Notes under the pieces: generated by a model
Database searches by the model: none
What the model saw: only the letters and a program-made list of their open reading frames with translations
What the model was told of the DNA's origin: nothing
Made by a program: the position numbers and the translations under genes
Origin: Frankiales bacterium
GTDB lineage: Bacteria; Actinomycetota; Actinomycetes; JAFAQI01
DNA length: 64,000 nt
Assembly: GCA_025980465.1 (NCBI GenBank)
Contig: JAICXJ010000009.1
Span: forward strand, 1-64,000
Direction of reading: 5' to 3'
Shown here: one piece after another, positions 45,869 through 53,322 of the stretch
Layout of the letters: each line of letters begins with the position of its first letter
Position numbering within the stretch: position 1 is the stretch's first letter

Positions 45869-47007
45869 TGGCCGTCGATCGTGCCCTGCCGAGCGAGGAT
45901 GCTCGACAGCTCCTGTCCCTCGCCCGCGAAATCGCGCAGGCAGAGGTAGCGCCGCACGCCGCGGCCTTCGAGGAACGCAGCGAGTTCCCCCGCGAAATCC
46001 TCCGGTTGCTCGGCCGCGCCGGTCTGCTCGGCCTGGCCTACCCGGAGCAGTACGGCGGCGGGGACGTGCCCTACGAGGTCTACCTCCAGGTCCTCGAGGA
46101 GCTCGGCTCAGCTTGGGCAGCGGTGGGCGTCGCGGTGAGCGTCCACACCCTGAGCTGTTATCCAGTCATGGCGTTCGGCACCGAACAGCAGCGCAGCCGG
46201 TGGCTGCCCGACATGCTCGGTGGCGAACTTCTCGGCGCGTACTGCCTGTCCGAAGCCGGATCCGGATCGGACGCCGGCTCACTCCAAGCGCGGGCGGTGC
46301 GGGTCGGCGACAGCTACACCCTCACCGGCACGAAGGCCTGGGTCACCCATGGCGGCGTCGCGGATTACTACAACGTCTTCTGCCGCACGGCCGATGACCG
46401 CCGCGGTGTGTCGACCTTCCTGGTGCCGGCGGACACTGTGGGCCTGCTGCCCCAGCCGCCCGAGCGCAAGATGGGACTGCGGGCCTCGCCAACCGCTCAG
46501 ATCGTCCTCGACAACGTCGCGGTCGAGGCAGAGCGGCTGATCGGCAACGAAGGAGACGGCCTGCGAATCGCGCTGTCCGCGCTCGATGGCGGCAGGCTCG
46601 GGATCAGCGCAGTCGCCACCGGGGTCGCGCAGGCGGCACTCGATGCGGCGGTGTCGTGGGCCAAGGAACGTCACCAGTTCGGCCGGCCGATCGCGGACAA
46701 CCAGGGGGTGAGCTTCCTGCTCGCCGACATGGCGACCGGCGTCGAGGCGGCCCGTTCGACGTACCTGGCTGCCGCCCGGCGCCGCGACGCCGGCGATTCC
46801 TACGTCGAGCAGGCGGCGATGGCGAAGCTGTTTGCCACTGACACTGCGATGCAGGTGACGACCGACGCCGTGCAGGTGTTCGGCGGCTACGGCTACACCG
46901 CGGAGTACCCGGTCGAGCGCTACCTGCGCGAAGCGAAGGTGATGCAGATTTTCGAAGGGACCAACCAAATCCAGCGCCTGGTCATCGGAAGGACCTTGCT
47001 GTCCTGA
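45868..47007 (+). CDS. Acyl-CoA dehydrogenase
   Basis: This 379-aa FAD enzyme oxidises acyl-CoA to enoyl-CoA. AYCLSEAGSGSDAGSLQARA (flavin-side signature) lies near residue 125 and the C-terminal signature QVFGGYGYTAEYPVERYLREAKVMQIFEGTNQIQ near 330-365, with the catalytic Glu in IFEGTN. RHQFGRPIADNQGV-type sequence lies between them. Its ATG overlaps the peptidase stop. The fatty acyl specificity is unknown. A 61-bp gap separates its end from the convergent aquaporin. Confidence 0.93.
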   Translation: MAVDRALPSEDARQLLSLAREIAQAEVAPHAAAFEERSEFPREILRLLGRAGLLGLAYPEQYGGGDVPYEVYLQVLEELGSAWAAVGVAVSVHTLSCYPVMAFGTEQQRSRWLPDMLGGELLGAYCLSEAGSGSDAGSLQARAVRVGDSYTLTGTKAWVTHGGVADYYNVFCRTADDRRGVSTFLVPADTVGLLPQPPERKMGLRASPTAQIVLDNVAVEAERLIGNEGDGLRIALSALDGGRLGISAVATGVAQAALDAAVSWAKERHQFGRPIADNQGVSFLLADMATGVEAARSTYLAAARRRDAGDSYVEQAAMAKLFATDTAMQVTTDAVQVFGGYGYTAEYPVERYLREAKVMQIFEGTNQIQRLVIGRTLLS

Positions 47008-47068
47008 CCGGCCCGCAGTTAATGGCAACCCGGGATCTCGGGAAGCCCTGGCGAGGATCGCCCCGTGG

Positions 47069-47803
47069 TCAGACCGGCTCCATCGCTGGTTCGGGTTGCG
47101 GGTGCGGCACGACGATGTCGGCCGCGACCGCACTCGCTGCCGGGTAGAGCACATACACGACGCCAACGGCAGCGGCTCCGCCGATGAGCTGCATGAGGAC
47201 GAACATCGGGACGGAACTCGGCGCGATCCCAGCGAAGGTGTTGGACAGCGTCCGGGAGACGTCGATCATGGGGTTGGCAAAGCTGGTCGACGATGACCAC
47301 CAGTACGCCGCGGTGATGTACGCGCCGACGGCGAACGGTGCGCTAGCAGCGCGGTCGGTTCGGGCCAGGCCGAAGATCAGCACGATCAGGCCGAAGGTAG
47401 CGAGCACCTCCGAGAGCCAGAGTCCTCCTGATGACCGGTGGTGGCTGGAGATCGTCAACGGCTTCAGGTGGAACATCAGGTTCGCCGCGATTGCCCCGAC
47501 CACGCCGCCCGCGAACTGGGTCGGCAGGTAGACCGCGACTTGCCGGTTGGTGAGGCCACCAAACGCCCGGTCGGCAAGCGTCACGACGGGATTGAAGTGG
47601 CCGCCTGACACCGGGCCGAACGCGAGGATCAGCGCGAGCAGCCCACAACCGGTGATGAGGGCGTTCTCGAGCAACTCGAGACCGATGTCACCGGGGGAGA
47701 GGTGCTGGGCGGCGACGCCGCAGCCGATCACGACGGCGACCAGACCGGCAGAGCCGAGGAACTCGGCCAACGCCTGTCGCACCAGCAGCGGAGCCGACCG
47801 CAT
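47069..47803 (-). CDS. Aquaglyceroporin (AqpS-like, arsenic operon)
   Basis: This 244-aa channel has six membrane helices and two NPA-type boxes changed to NPV (SGGHFNPVVTL, residues 67-77) and NPM (SFANPMIDVSRTLS). It overlaps the arsR stop as TGATG and is co-transcribed with it. In Sinorhizobium an AqpS replacing ArsB lets arsenite leave the cell; the same job is likely here, since no ArsB or Acr3 is present. Substitution of both NPA alanines is a feature of several such channels. Confidence 0.88.
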   Translation of the reverse strand: MRSAPLLVRQALAEFLGSAGLVAVVIGCGVAAQHLSPGDIGLELLENALITGCGLLALILAFGPVSGGHFNPVVTLADRAFGGLTNRQVAVYLPTQFAGGVVGAIAANLMFHLKPLTISSHHRSSGGLWLSEVLATFGLIVLIFGLARTDRAASAPFAVGAYITAAYWWSSSTSFANPMIDVSRTLSNTFAGIAPSSVPMFVLMQLIGGAAAVGVVYVLYPAASAVAADIVVPHPQPEPAMEPV

Positions 47804-48183
47804 CAGCAGCAGTTGGGGTCGATGACCCGGCACAGCGCGACCAGGGAGTTGCGGCGCGCGCGGTAGTACACATTCATCCCACGGCGCTCGCCGTCGCTGA
47901 TGAGCCCGGCCTTCTTCAGGACGGACAGGTGGTGGCTGACCGTGGCTTCGGTGACGCCGAGAGCCGGAGCGAGGTCACAGGTGCAGATCTCGTCCTCGGC
48001 CAGCAGCAGCGAGACGAGCCGGACCCGCACCGGGTCGGCCAGGGCCTTCAGACGCAGGGCAACCTCAAGCGCGTCGTCCGGGGACATCGGCGCTGCCGCG
48101 ACCGGCGAGCAACAGATCGGACCGGACGTGTCGATCAGCGGAAGGGCCTTGGGCACTAGATCATCGTCGCAGGGATTTGACAT
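47803..48183 (-). CDS. arsR: ArsR-family metalloregulator
   Basis: This 126-aa winged-helix repressor releases DNA when it binds As(III) or a similar metal. A cysteine pair CC lies at 24-25, and the alpha3 motif EICTCDLAPALG holds Cys67 and Cys69. The recognition helix is VTEATVSHHLSVLKKAGL. The C-terminus ends in another CC. An N-terminal CC plus alpha3 Cys combination is known from Corynebacterium arsenic sensors. The ATG lies inside an 18-bp palindrome, suggesting self-repression, and TATATT lies 6 bases before it. Confidence 0.92.
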   Translation of the reverse strand: MSNPCDDDLVPKALPLIDTSGPICCSPVAAAPMSPDDALEVALRLKALADPVRVRLVSLLLAEDEICTCDLAPALGVTEATVSHHLSVLKKAGLISDGERRGMNVYYRARRNSLVALCRVIDPNCC

Positions 48184-48192
48184 ATGTCAAAT
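48175..48192. promoter_or_regulatory. Perfect 18-bp palindrome, ArsR operator
   Basis: ATTTGACATATGTCAAAT overlaps the arsR start codon (48181-48183) and lies in the gap between divergent arsR and arsI. It contains TTGACA on both strands. A second inverted repeat TGCCAC-G-GTGGCA (48197-48209) and a third TTAGA/TCTAA (48214-48229) follow. The first is the best ArsR-site candidate; the others may be a second site or promoter parts. Confidence 0.7.
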
Positions 48193-48195
48193 ATA
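48190..48195 (-). promoter_or_regulatory. -10 box TATATT, arsR
   Basis: Minus-strand TATATT, 6 bases, then ATG 48183. Predicted leaderless start overlapped by the operator. Confidence 0.55.
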
Positions 48196-48246
48196 TTGCC
48201 ACGGTGGCATGAGTTAGACGAATATCTAAGACCCTAGGAGGTCACC

Positions 48247-48699
48247 ATGTCCCGCGTCCAGCTCGCTCTCAACGTCGATGACCTCGATGAGGCGATCGGC
48301 TTCTACTCCAAGCTGTTCGGCACCGAGCCGGCGAAGGTCCGGCCCGGCTACGCGAACTTCGCGGTGACCAATCCGCCGCTCAAGCTGGTCCTGCTCGAGA
48401 ACCCCGGCCGCGGCGGGAGTCTGAATCACCTCGGGGTGGAGGTCACGTCGACCGATGAGGTCAACGCCGAGCAGACCCGGCTACGTGCGGTCGGTCTCGC
48501 CTCAGCCGATGAGCGGCAGACCACGTGTTGCTACGCGACGCAGGACAAGTTCTGGGTCGAGGGTTCCCCGAACGGCGAGCGCTGGGAGATCTACGCCGTC
48601 CTCGCCGACAGCGACACGTTCGGCGCCGAGAGCGGGGTTGTTGACTGCGCGTGCGGATCCGCGGCCGCAGCCACCGCGGAGGTGTGCTGCGCCGGCTGA
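48247..48699 (+). CDS. arsI: ArsI/CadI-family dioxygenase (organoarsenical lyase)
   Basis: This 150-aa vicinal-oxygen-chelate protein cleaves the C-As bond of trivalent methylarsenite in characterised ArsI proteins. CadI is the mycobacterial name for close relatives induced by cadmium. Candidate Fe ligands are Gln5 (VQLALNV), His61 (LNHLGVE) and Glu114 (RWEIYAV). The substrate-binding pair is Cys94-Cys95 in TTCCYATQDKFW. An extra Cys-rich tail (DCACG ... EVCCAG) is longer than in typical members. AGGAGGT precedes the ATG. Its divergence from arsR-aqpS supports an arsenic role. Confidence 0.9.
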   Translation: MSRVQLALNVDDLDEAIGFYSKLFGTEPAKVRPGYANFAVTNPPLKLVLLENPGRGGSLNHLGVEVTSTDEVNAEQTRLRAVGLASADERQTTCCYATQDKFWVEGSPNGERWEIYAVLADSDTFGAESGVVDCACGSAAAATAEVCCAG

Positions 48700-48789
48700 C
48701 CCCGGCGGGGGGCAACGCCGACAGTCGGGCGAGCCTGCCACTAGCGACAATTCGGACACCGGCACCACGCGCCACACCGACATCCTGGG

Positions 48790-48807
48790 TCACAGTTGGG
48801 TCACAAT
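48790..48807 (+). promoter_or_regulatory. PhoP-like direct repeat TCACAGT-N4-TCACAAT
   Basis: Two 7-bp repeats, TCACAGT (48790-48796) and TCACAAT (48801-48807), are spaced by 4 bases. This equals the TCACAGC(N4)TCACAGC arrangement bound by M. tuberculosis PhoP, a well-documented consensus. TTGACC lies 6 bases downstream (48813-48818). It stands upstream of the structured leader and small secreted protein. The regulator is not in this window. Confidence 0.5.
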
Positions 48808-48839
48808 TGTCCTTGACCTCACCCTTTCGTTGACTTAAG

Positions 48840-49045
48840 CGAGAGAGGATGGCGGCCGATCGGAGAAGTGAAGCCGGCAACCGCCGGTTTCATGGGACAC
48901 GGTGATCCGAGTGACCCTCACCGACTCCCGGCGCGTTCGCGCGGCGGGGGCACGGAGAAAGACGGTCGCCTAGGTTGCTCGGGGAGTGAATGGCGAGACC
49001 GGCCCGACCGGATGGGGCGCAAGCCCTGATGGACGGGAGCACTCT
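48840..49045 (+). ncRNA. Candidate structured 5' leader
   Basis: No gene is seen between 48700 and 49045. The region contains successive hairpins: GAAGCCGGC / AACC / GCCGGTTTC (48870-48891, with one wobble), CGGTGA / TCACCG (48900-48923), and a GCGCG / TTC / GCGCG element around 48930-48945. A stretch containing GGGGAGTGAAT lies near 48978. It precedes a small secreted protein. I compared it by eye with c-di-AMP, SAM and cobalamin riboswitches and could not fit any core, so the class is open. Confidence 0.35.
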
Positions 49046-49285
49046 ATGCGCACGGTCCTCAACAGGTCGGCGGGGCGCGCCTCGTTCATCCTTGCTATTG
49101 CCGGGATGGTGGGCAGCGTGGCGTTCCCCGCCGTACCAGCGCTGGCAAGAGCCGCGGGTCATCACTCGCAGCGCCCTGCCGTGATCAAGCACCAGCCTGG
49201 TGCCCGGACGGGCAACACTGTCCGGCTCGGCCCTGCTGTTGCCTATGTTCGCGGCAAGGACGGCGTGGTTCGTCGGGTTCGCTGA
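49046..49285 (+). CDS. Small secreted basic protein
   Basis: This 79-aa protein has a signal peptide (MRTVLNRSAGRASFILAIAG onward) with a probable cleavage after PALA near residue 34. The mature part of about 45 residues is basic and His/Arg-rich, ending KDGVVRRVR. GGGAG lies about 8 bases before the ATG. No family is recognised. It has its own terminator, and a PhoP-like box and structured leader upstream. A cationic exported peptide or envelope factor is possible. Confidence 0.6.
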   Translation: MRTVLNRSAGRASFILAIAGMVGSVAFPAVPALARAAGHHSQRPAVIKHQPGARTGNTVRLGPAVAYVRGKDGVVRRVR

Positions 49286-49315
49286 CGAGCTGACGCCGGC
49301 CGGCCCAGCACGACA

Positions 49316-49352
49316 GAGGCGCCGCTCCATCCACGTGGCGGAGCGGCGCCTC
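49316..49352 (+). terminator. Strong hairpin after the small secreted protein
   Basis: GAGGCGCCGCTCC (49316-49328) pairs perfectly over 13 bp with GGAGCGGCGCCTC (49340-49352), followed by TTC. It ends the 49046 transcript and isolates it from the Lrp-like gene. Confidence 0.8.
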
Positions 49353-49374
49353 TTCATGTCGTGTCCGAAGCGAT

Positions 49375-49393
49375 TTGGTGCCAATGGCACTAA
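49375..49393. promoter_or_regulatory. 19-bp palindrome over the Lrp-like start
   Basis: TTGGTGCCAATGGCACTAA is an inverted repeat with 8 of 9 arm positions matching around a central A. It covers ATG 49384 and is a good candidate for autoregulation by the Lrp/AsnC protein it overlaps. Confidence 0.6.
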
Positions 49394-49845
49394 GGTTCAC
49401 CCTCGTGGAGGACGTCGACCGCTCAATTGTGCGGCTGCTGAGCGAGGACGGCCGGAGAAGTTTCACCGATCTGTCCCGTGACACCGGGCTATCGGTCTCA
49501 GCCGTCCACCAGCGAGTACGGCGTCTGGAACAGCGCGGCGTCATCCGCGGCTACCGGGCAATCGCCGACCCGGTCGAGCTCGGCTTGCCGGTCACCGCAT
49601 TCATCTCGATCAAGCCGATCGATCCCAGCGGCCCCGACGACGCGCCGGAACGGCTGTCCCATCTGCGCCAGATCGAGGCCTGTCACAGCGTGGCGGGGGA
49701 CGAGAACTACATCTTGAAAGTGCGCGTCGCGTCGCCTGCCGACCTCGAGTCGCTGCTGCAGGAGATCCGCGCCGCAGCGAGTGTGTCGACACGGACATCT
49801 GTCGTTTTGTCGACACCGTACGAGGATCGTCCGCCCGCGCTGTGA
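49384..49845 (+). CDS. Lrp/AsnC-family transcriptional regulator
   Basis: This protein of about 153 aa has an N-terminal HTH (DVDRSIVRLLSEDGRRSFTDL, then GLSVSAVHQRVRRLEQRGVIRGYRAI) and a C-terminal RAM ligand-binding domain (FISIKPI, then VAGDENYILKVRVASPADLESLLQEI). ATG 49384 lies inside a palindrome; GTG 49405, with AAGG 10 bases upstream, is an alternative. Its stop overlaps the sulfotransferase start as GTGA, so it probably controls that gene. Confidence 0.88.
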   Translation: MALRFTLVEDVDRSIVRLLSEDGRRSFTDLSRDTGLSVSAVHQRVRRLEQRGVIRGYRAIADPVELGLPVTAFISIKPIDPSGPDDAPERLSHLRQIEACHSVAGDENYILKVRVASPADLESLLQEIRAAASVSTRTSVVLSTPYEDRPPAL

Positions 49846-50744
49846 CCAGTTCCGCCGGCCGGTTGCCGACGTTTCTCATCATCGGGGCGCAGAAGTCAGG
49901 CACGACGAGCCTGCACCGGCTGCTCCAGCAGCACCCCGAGGCGTTCCTGTGTGACCCCAAGGAACCCGACTTCTTCAGCTCGCCGCAGGCCTGGGGGAGA
50001 GGGGTGGGCTGGTACCGGTCGCTGTTCGCCGCGGCCGGCGACGCCGGCGCGATCGGTGAGGCCTCGACGACGTACTCGATGTACCCCCACTACGCCGGCG
50101 TCGTGGACCGGGCGCTCTCGGTCCTGCCGGAACCAAAGATCGTCTATCTGACCCGCGAGCCGCTGGCCCGGATGCGGTCGGCGTACCAACACGCGCTGAG
50201 TTGGGGGACCGAGACCCGACCGATCGGCACCGCCCTCTTAGAAGACCCGCGCTACCTGCTGACGAGTAGCTACGCCCTCCAGGCCGACCAGTGGCTCGCC
50301 CAGATCCCTCGCGAGCGGCTCCTGCTGCTCAGCCTCGAGGATCTCGGCGCCGATCCGGCCAGAGTGCTCGAGCGGGCGCTCCGCTTCCTCGGGATCGACG
50401 CCAGCTGGCAACCCGCTGCCGATCCGGCGCCACAGAACACCAGCGCCGGCAAGCGGGCTCCGCGGGCTTGGTGGCGGGGGGCGGGCGGCCTGATGCTGCG
50501 TCACGACAAGACCCACTGGGCGCCGCACTGGCTGGCGCGACTCGACGAGCGCCGCTCGCCGTTGGTCCGCCGCGAGATCTCCGGGGCCGAACTGGAGATT
50601 CCGGCGGCAATCGCCGACAGTCTGCGGCGCGCGTTGGCCCCGGACCTGGCCCGGCTAGGTCAGATCTGGACGGATTCGTTTCCGGGGTGGCTGGATAATC
50701 AGTCGGACCGTTCTCAGATATCTCTACCTAAAGTCGAGGGTTAG
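49842..50744 (+). CDS. Sulfotransferase family protein
   Basis: This 300-aa enzyme transfers sulfate from PAPS to an acceptor. The 5'-phosphosulfate-binding loop is FLIIGAQKSGTTSLHRLL at 11-28. The 3'-phosphate motif is KIVYLTREPLARMRSAYQH near 105. LLLLSLEDLGADPARVLERALRFLGI is the usual late block. The order and length match bacterial sulfotransferases related to heparan-type enzymes. The acceptor is unknown; actinomycetes sulfate trehalose, menaquinone and glycopeptidolipids. Coupled to an Lrp-like regulator. Confidence 0.87.
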   Translation: MTSSAGRLPTFLIIGAQKSGTTSLHRLLQQHPEAFLCDPKEPDFFSSPQAWGRGVGWYRSLFAAAGDAGAIGEASTTYSMYPHYAGVVDRALSVLPEPKIVYLTREPLARMRSAYQHALSWGTETRPIGTALLEDPRYLLTSSYALQADQWLAQIPRERLLLLSLEDLGADPARVLERALRFLGIDASWQPAADPAPQNTSAGKRAPRAWWRGAGGLMLRHDKTHWAPHWLARLDERRSPLVRREISGAELEIPAAIADSLRRALAPDLARLGQIWTDSFPGWLDNQSDRSQISLPKVEG

Positions 50745-51296
50745 TGTCGTGTTGGCAAAGATCATCTCGCGCTTCGGTCTGAGCGGGGGGCAAGGCGCGT
50801 TGGACGGGACGACCGTGGTCGATCGTCAGGTTTGGTGCCGAATCCGGGCCGCAGCGCCCCGACAGCCTCGCGGGTTACCAACAGGGGCTGTGGAGGAGAA
50901 TTCACTGAATTTGATCAAGATCGTCGATCACCGGCCTGACCTGCAGTTTCGGGCGTTTTCGCAGGTCAAGGCGGTGTTGACAGCCACGGGCCCTCGGGCG
51001 CTAGGTTGCCTGCCGTCCACCACAGGGACGTTCGACCTTCACCGCGGTGACGATTCCGGGGATACCGGCTGGCCGGTCGGCGCGATGCGTGCACCCGCAT
51101 CCGTCGAGCTGGTGCCAGGTCCAGTTGGCCCCCGGCGCGTCATGAGCGACAAGGGCGAGCGTGGTGCGACTACTCGGGACAGGCCCGGGTGCCCAGTAGA
51201 CAACGGCACTGAGGCGGCTGCCGGCCGCCACAGGGTCGGTCCGAAGGGCACCCGGGCCGGATCCGTTTCCGGCCCGAGGCGAACCGTGCCGCCCGG
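50745..51296. other. 552-bp region without a confident gene
   Basis: A plus frame runs from 50749 to 51309, but it lacks domains, has poor codon structure and runs into lnt. A minus frame (51001-51231, 76 codons from GTG) has better third-position GC and Trp/Cys-rich sequence such as ANWTWHQLDGCGC; it may be a gene fragment. The clearest element is the promoter at 50977-51007. I make no gene call. Confidence 0.5.
50977..51007 (+). promoter_or_regulatory. Promoter TTGACA-N19-TAGGTT
   Basis: A perfect -35 (50977-50982) and a TANNNT -10 (51002-51007) have a 19-bp spacer, slightly long. A transcript from here would have about 280 bases before the lnt start. Confidence 0.5.
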
Positions 51297-52940
51297 GTGG
51301 CGTTGGTAGCGTCGCCGGTTGTAAAGACCGACCGTTTGCGTCATCGCCTCCGACGGGACGCCGCGCGTGCCCTCGCTCGACCCGGCTGCGCCCTCGCCGC
51401 CGGCGTCGCCATCTGGGCCTCGTTCCCGCCGCTGTCGCTCTGGCCGCTGGCGATCTGCGGCGTCGCCGGGCTCACGCTGACCCTGCGGGGGAGCAGCAAG
51501 CGGGTCGCAGCCGGCCTGGGCATGCTGGCCGGTCTCGGGCTGTGGGTGCCACTCATGAGCTTCCTGCGGCTGTCCTTCGGGTTCGAGGCATGGGCCGCCG
51601 TCGCCGTGATCGAGTCGCTGTGGTTCCTCGGGCTCGCGCTCGCGCTGCGGGTCGTCCTGCGGGCCCGCTGGTGGCCACTGACCAGCTCCCTGTTGTGGGT
51701 GGGGCAGGAGTTTCTGCGGGACCGGTGGCCGTTCGGCGGCCTTCCGTGGGGGCGGCTGGCCTTCGGTCAAGCCGGCAGCCCGCTCGTGCACCTCGCCGCG
51801 GTTGCAGGAGCGCCGCTGGTGAGCTTCGCGGTCGCCCTTTCCGGCGCAGCTCTCGCCTGGGTCCTCCTCGCCCGCAGGCGGCGCCGCGGCGCCGCAGCGG
51901 CCATCGTGGGGCTCGCGGCGCTGCTCGCCGGCCCGCTGGCGATCCAGCTGCCGACTGCCGGCACCTCGCGACACGGCGCCCCAAGCTCAACGGTGGTCGC
52001 GGCCGTCCAGGGGAACGTGCCGCGGCTGGGGCTGGCGGAGTTCGCCCAGAAGCGAGCGGTCACCGAGTACCACCTGGCCGAAACCCGGGTCCTCGCCGCC
52101 GCCGTCGCGGCCGGCCGGCTGCCCCGGCCGGACCTGGTGATCTGGCCCGAGAACGCCTCCGACCTCGACCCCACGACCGACCCGATCGCCCGCGCCGTCA
52201 TCGACAGTGCCGCCGCCGCGGTCCGGGTGCCGATCCTGGTCGGGGCGGTGCTGGACGGACCCGGGCCGAGCCATGTGCGCAACGCCGCGATCGTCTGGTC
52301 GCCCACCACCGGGCCGGGGCAGACCTACGTCAAGCGGCACCTGGTGCCGTTCGGGGAGTACCTGCCGTGGCGTAGCTTGCTGCTCAAGCTCAATGGCAAG
52401 TTCTCGTTGATTTCCAAGGACTTTGCCGCGGGCCATGCGGCTGGAACACTGCATATCGGGGCGATCACCGTCGCCGACACGATCTGCTTCGAGATCGCCG
52501 ACGACACCGTCGTGCGGCAGGCGGTCACGGGCGGCGGCCGGTTGCTCGTCGTACAGACCAACAACGCTGACTACGAGCGGAAGGGCGACAGCGGGAACGG
52601 GGGAGAAACCGCCCAGCAACTCGACATCGCCCGGCTTCGGGCGGTTGAGAGCGGCCGGGCGGTCGTGGTCGCGGCCACCAGCGGCGTGAGCGCGATGATT
52701 TCCCCCGACGGCAAGGTGCTGGCCCGGACCGGGGTGTTCACCCCGGCGATACTCGACCTTCGGTTGCCGCTGCGCGACCCGCTCACCATCGCCGACCGGG
52801 TCGGAGCCTGGCCGGAATGGGTCCTCAGCGCCGCGGGGCTGCTCGGGCTGGGAATCGTCGTCGCAGCAGGCCGCAGGAAACGCCCGCCGGTCACCCTCAA
52901 GCCGGAGTCGAGGGTGGAGCCGTCAGCAGTCGCCAGTTAG
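51297..52940 (+). CDS. lnt: Apolipoprotein N-acyltransferase
   Basis: This 547-aa enzyme adds the third acyl chain to lipoproteins. Six N-terminal membrane helices (about 30-220) precede a nitrilase domain with Glu285 (VIWPENASD), Lys346 (YVKRHLVPFGEYLPW) and Cys397 (DTICFEIADD), the complete catalytic triad. A last helix lies near 510-530. In mycobacteria this domain is fused to Ppm1 polyprenol-phosphomannose synthase; here no such domain is attached or adjacent. GTG 51297 is the first start in frame, and the exact start is uncertain. Convergent with rbpA, overlapping by 4 bp. Confidence 0.92.
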   Translation: MALVASPVVKTDRLRHRLRRDAARALARPGCALAAGVAIWASFPPLSLWPLAICGVAGLTLTLRGSSKRVAAGLGMLAGLGLWVPLMSFLRLSFGFEAWAAVAVIESLWFLGLALALRVVLRARWWPLTSSLLWVGQEFLRDRWPFGGLPWGRLAFGQAGSPLVHLAAVAGAPLVSFAVALSGAALAWVLLARRRRRGAAAAIVGLAALLAGPLAIQLPTAGTSRHGAPSSTVVAAVQGNVPRLGLAEFAQKRAVTEYHLAETRVLAAAVAAGRLPRPDLVIWPENASDLDPTTDPIARAVIDSAAAAVRVPILVGAVLDGPGPSHVRNAAIVWSPTTGPGQTYVKRHLVPFGEYLPWRSLLLKLNGKFSLISKDFAAGHAAGTLHIGAITVADTICFEIADDTVVRQAVTGGGRLLVVQTNNADYERKGDSGNGGETAQQLDIARLRAVESGRAVVVAATSGVSAMISPDGKVLARTGVFTPAILDLRLPLRDPLTIADRVGAWPEWVLSAAGLLGLGIVVAAGRRKRPPVTLKPESRVEPSAVAS

Positions 52941-53287
52941 GCCGACTTCCGCGACTTCGGCGCGGGGTGCAGCTCGGCCAGCCGCTCGTTGAGGACGTCC
53001 TCGAGGTCATCGATAGACCGCCGCTCGAGCAGCATGTCCCAGTGCGTCCTGGCCTGCTTGCCGACCTTCGCCGCCGGCGCCTCGACGTCACGCTGCACGG
53101 CGGGAGCGCCACAGGTCCGGCATTCCCAGCTCGCCGGCACCTCGGCGTCGAGCGCCATCGGCATCCGGGTCTCGTGGCCCTCCGGGCAGTCGAAGATGAC
53201 CTCACGCCGCGGCGCAAGATCGGTATTACGGTCGGTCTCGTAACTTGTGGTTCCGAGGCGGCTGCCCCGTAGGACGCGCTCACCCAT
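52937..53287 (-). CDS. rbpA: RNA polymerase-binding protein RbpA (zinc type)
   Basis: This 116-aa essential transcription factor stabilises the open complex with sigma-A. The core domain DCPEGHETRMPMALDAEVPASWECRTCG carries Cys and His residues that bind zinc in Streptomyces RbpA and are missing in mycobacteria. The basic linker and sigma-interaction domain THWDMLLERRSIDDLEDVLNERL are intact. ATG 53287 has CAGGAGG just upstream; the longer frame to 53413 is not coding. Lnt adjacent to rbpA is conserved in actinomycetes. Confidence 0.95.
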   Translation of the reverse strand: MGERVLRGSRLGTTSYETDRNTDLAPRREVIFDCPEGHETRMPMALDAEVPASWECRTCGAPAVQRDVEAPAAKVGKQARTHWDMLLERRSIDDLEDVLNERLAELHPAPKSRKSA

Positions 53288-53322
53288 GTCCGCCTCCTGG
53301 CAGTTGCGGCGTTCGTTGGCAT

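Noticed and set aside
48840-49045. c-di-AMP (ydaO) riboswitch
   Set aside because: GGGGAGTGAAT resembles one conserved piece, but the other core segments could not be located in order; kept only as an unclassified leader.
50749-51309. 186-codon plus frame before lnt
   Set aside because: No domain, biased low third-position GC, and the stop lies inside the lnt start region.
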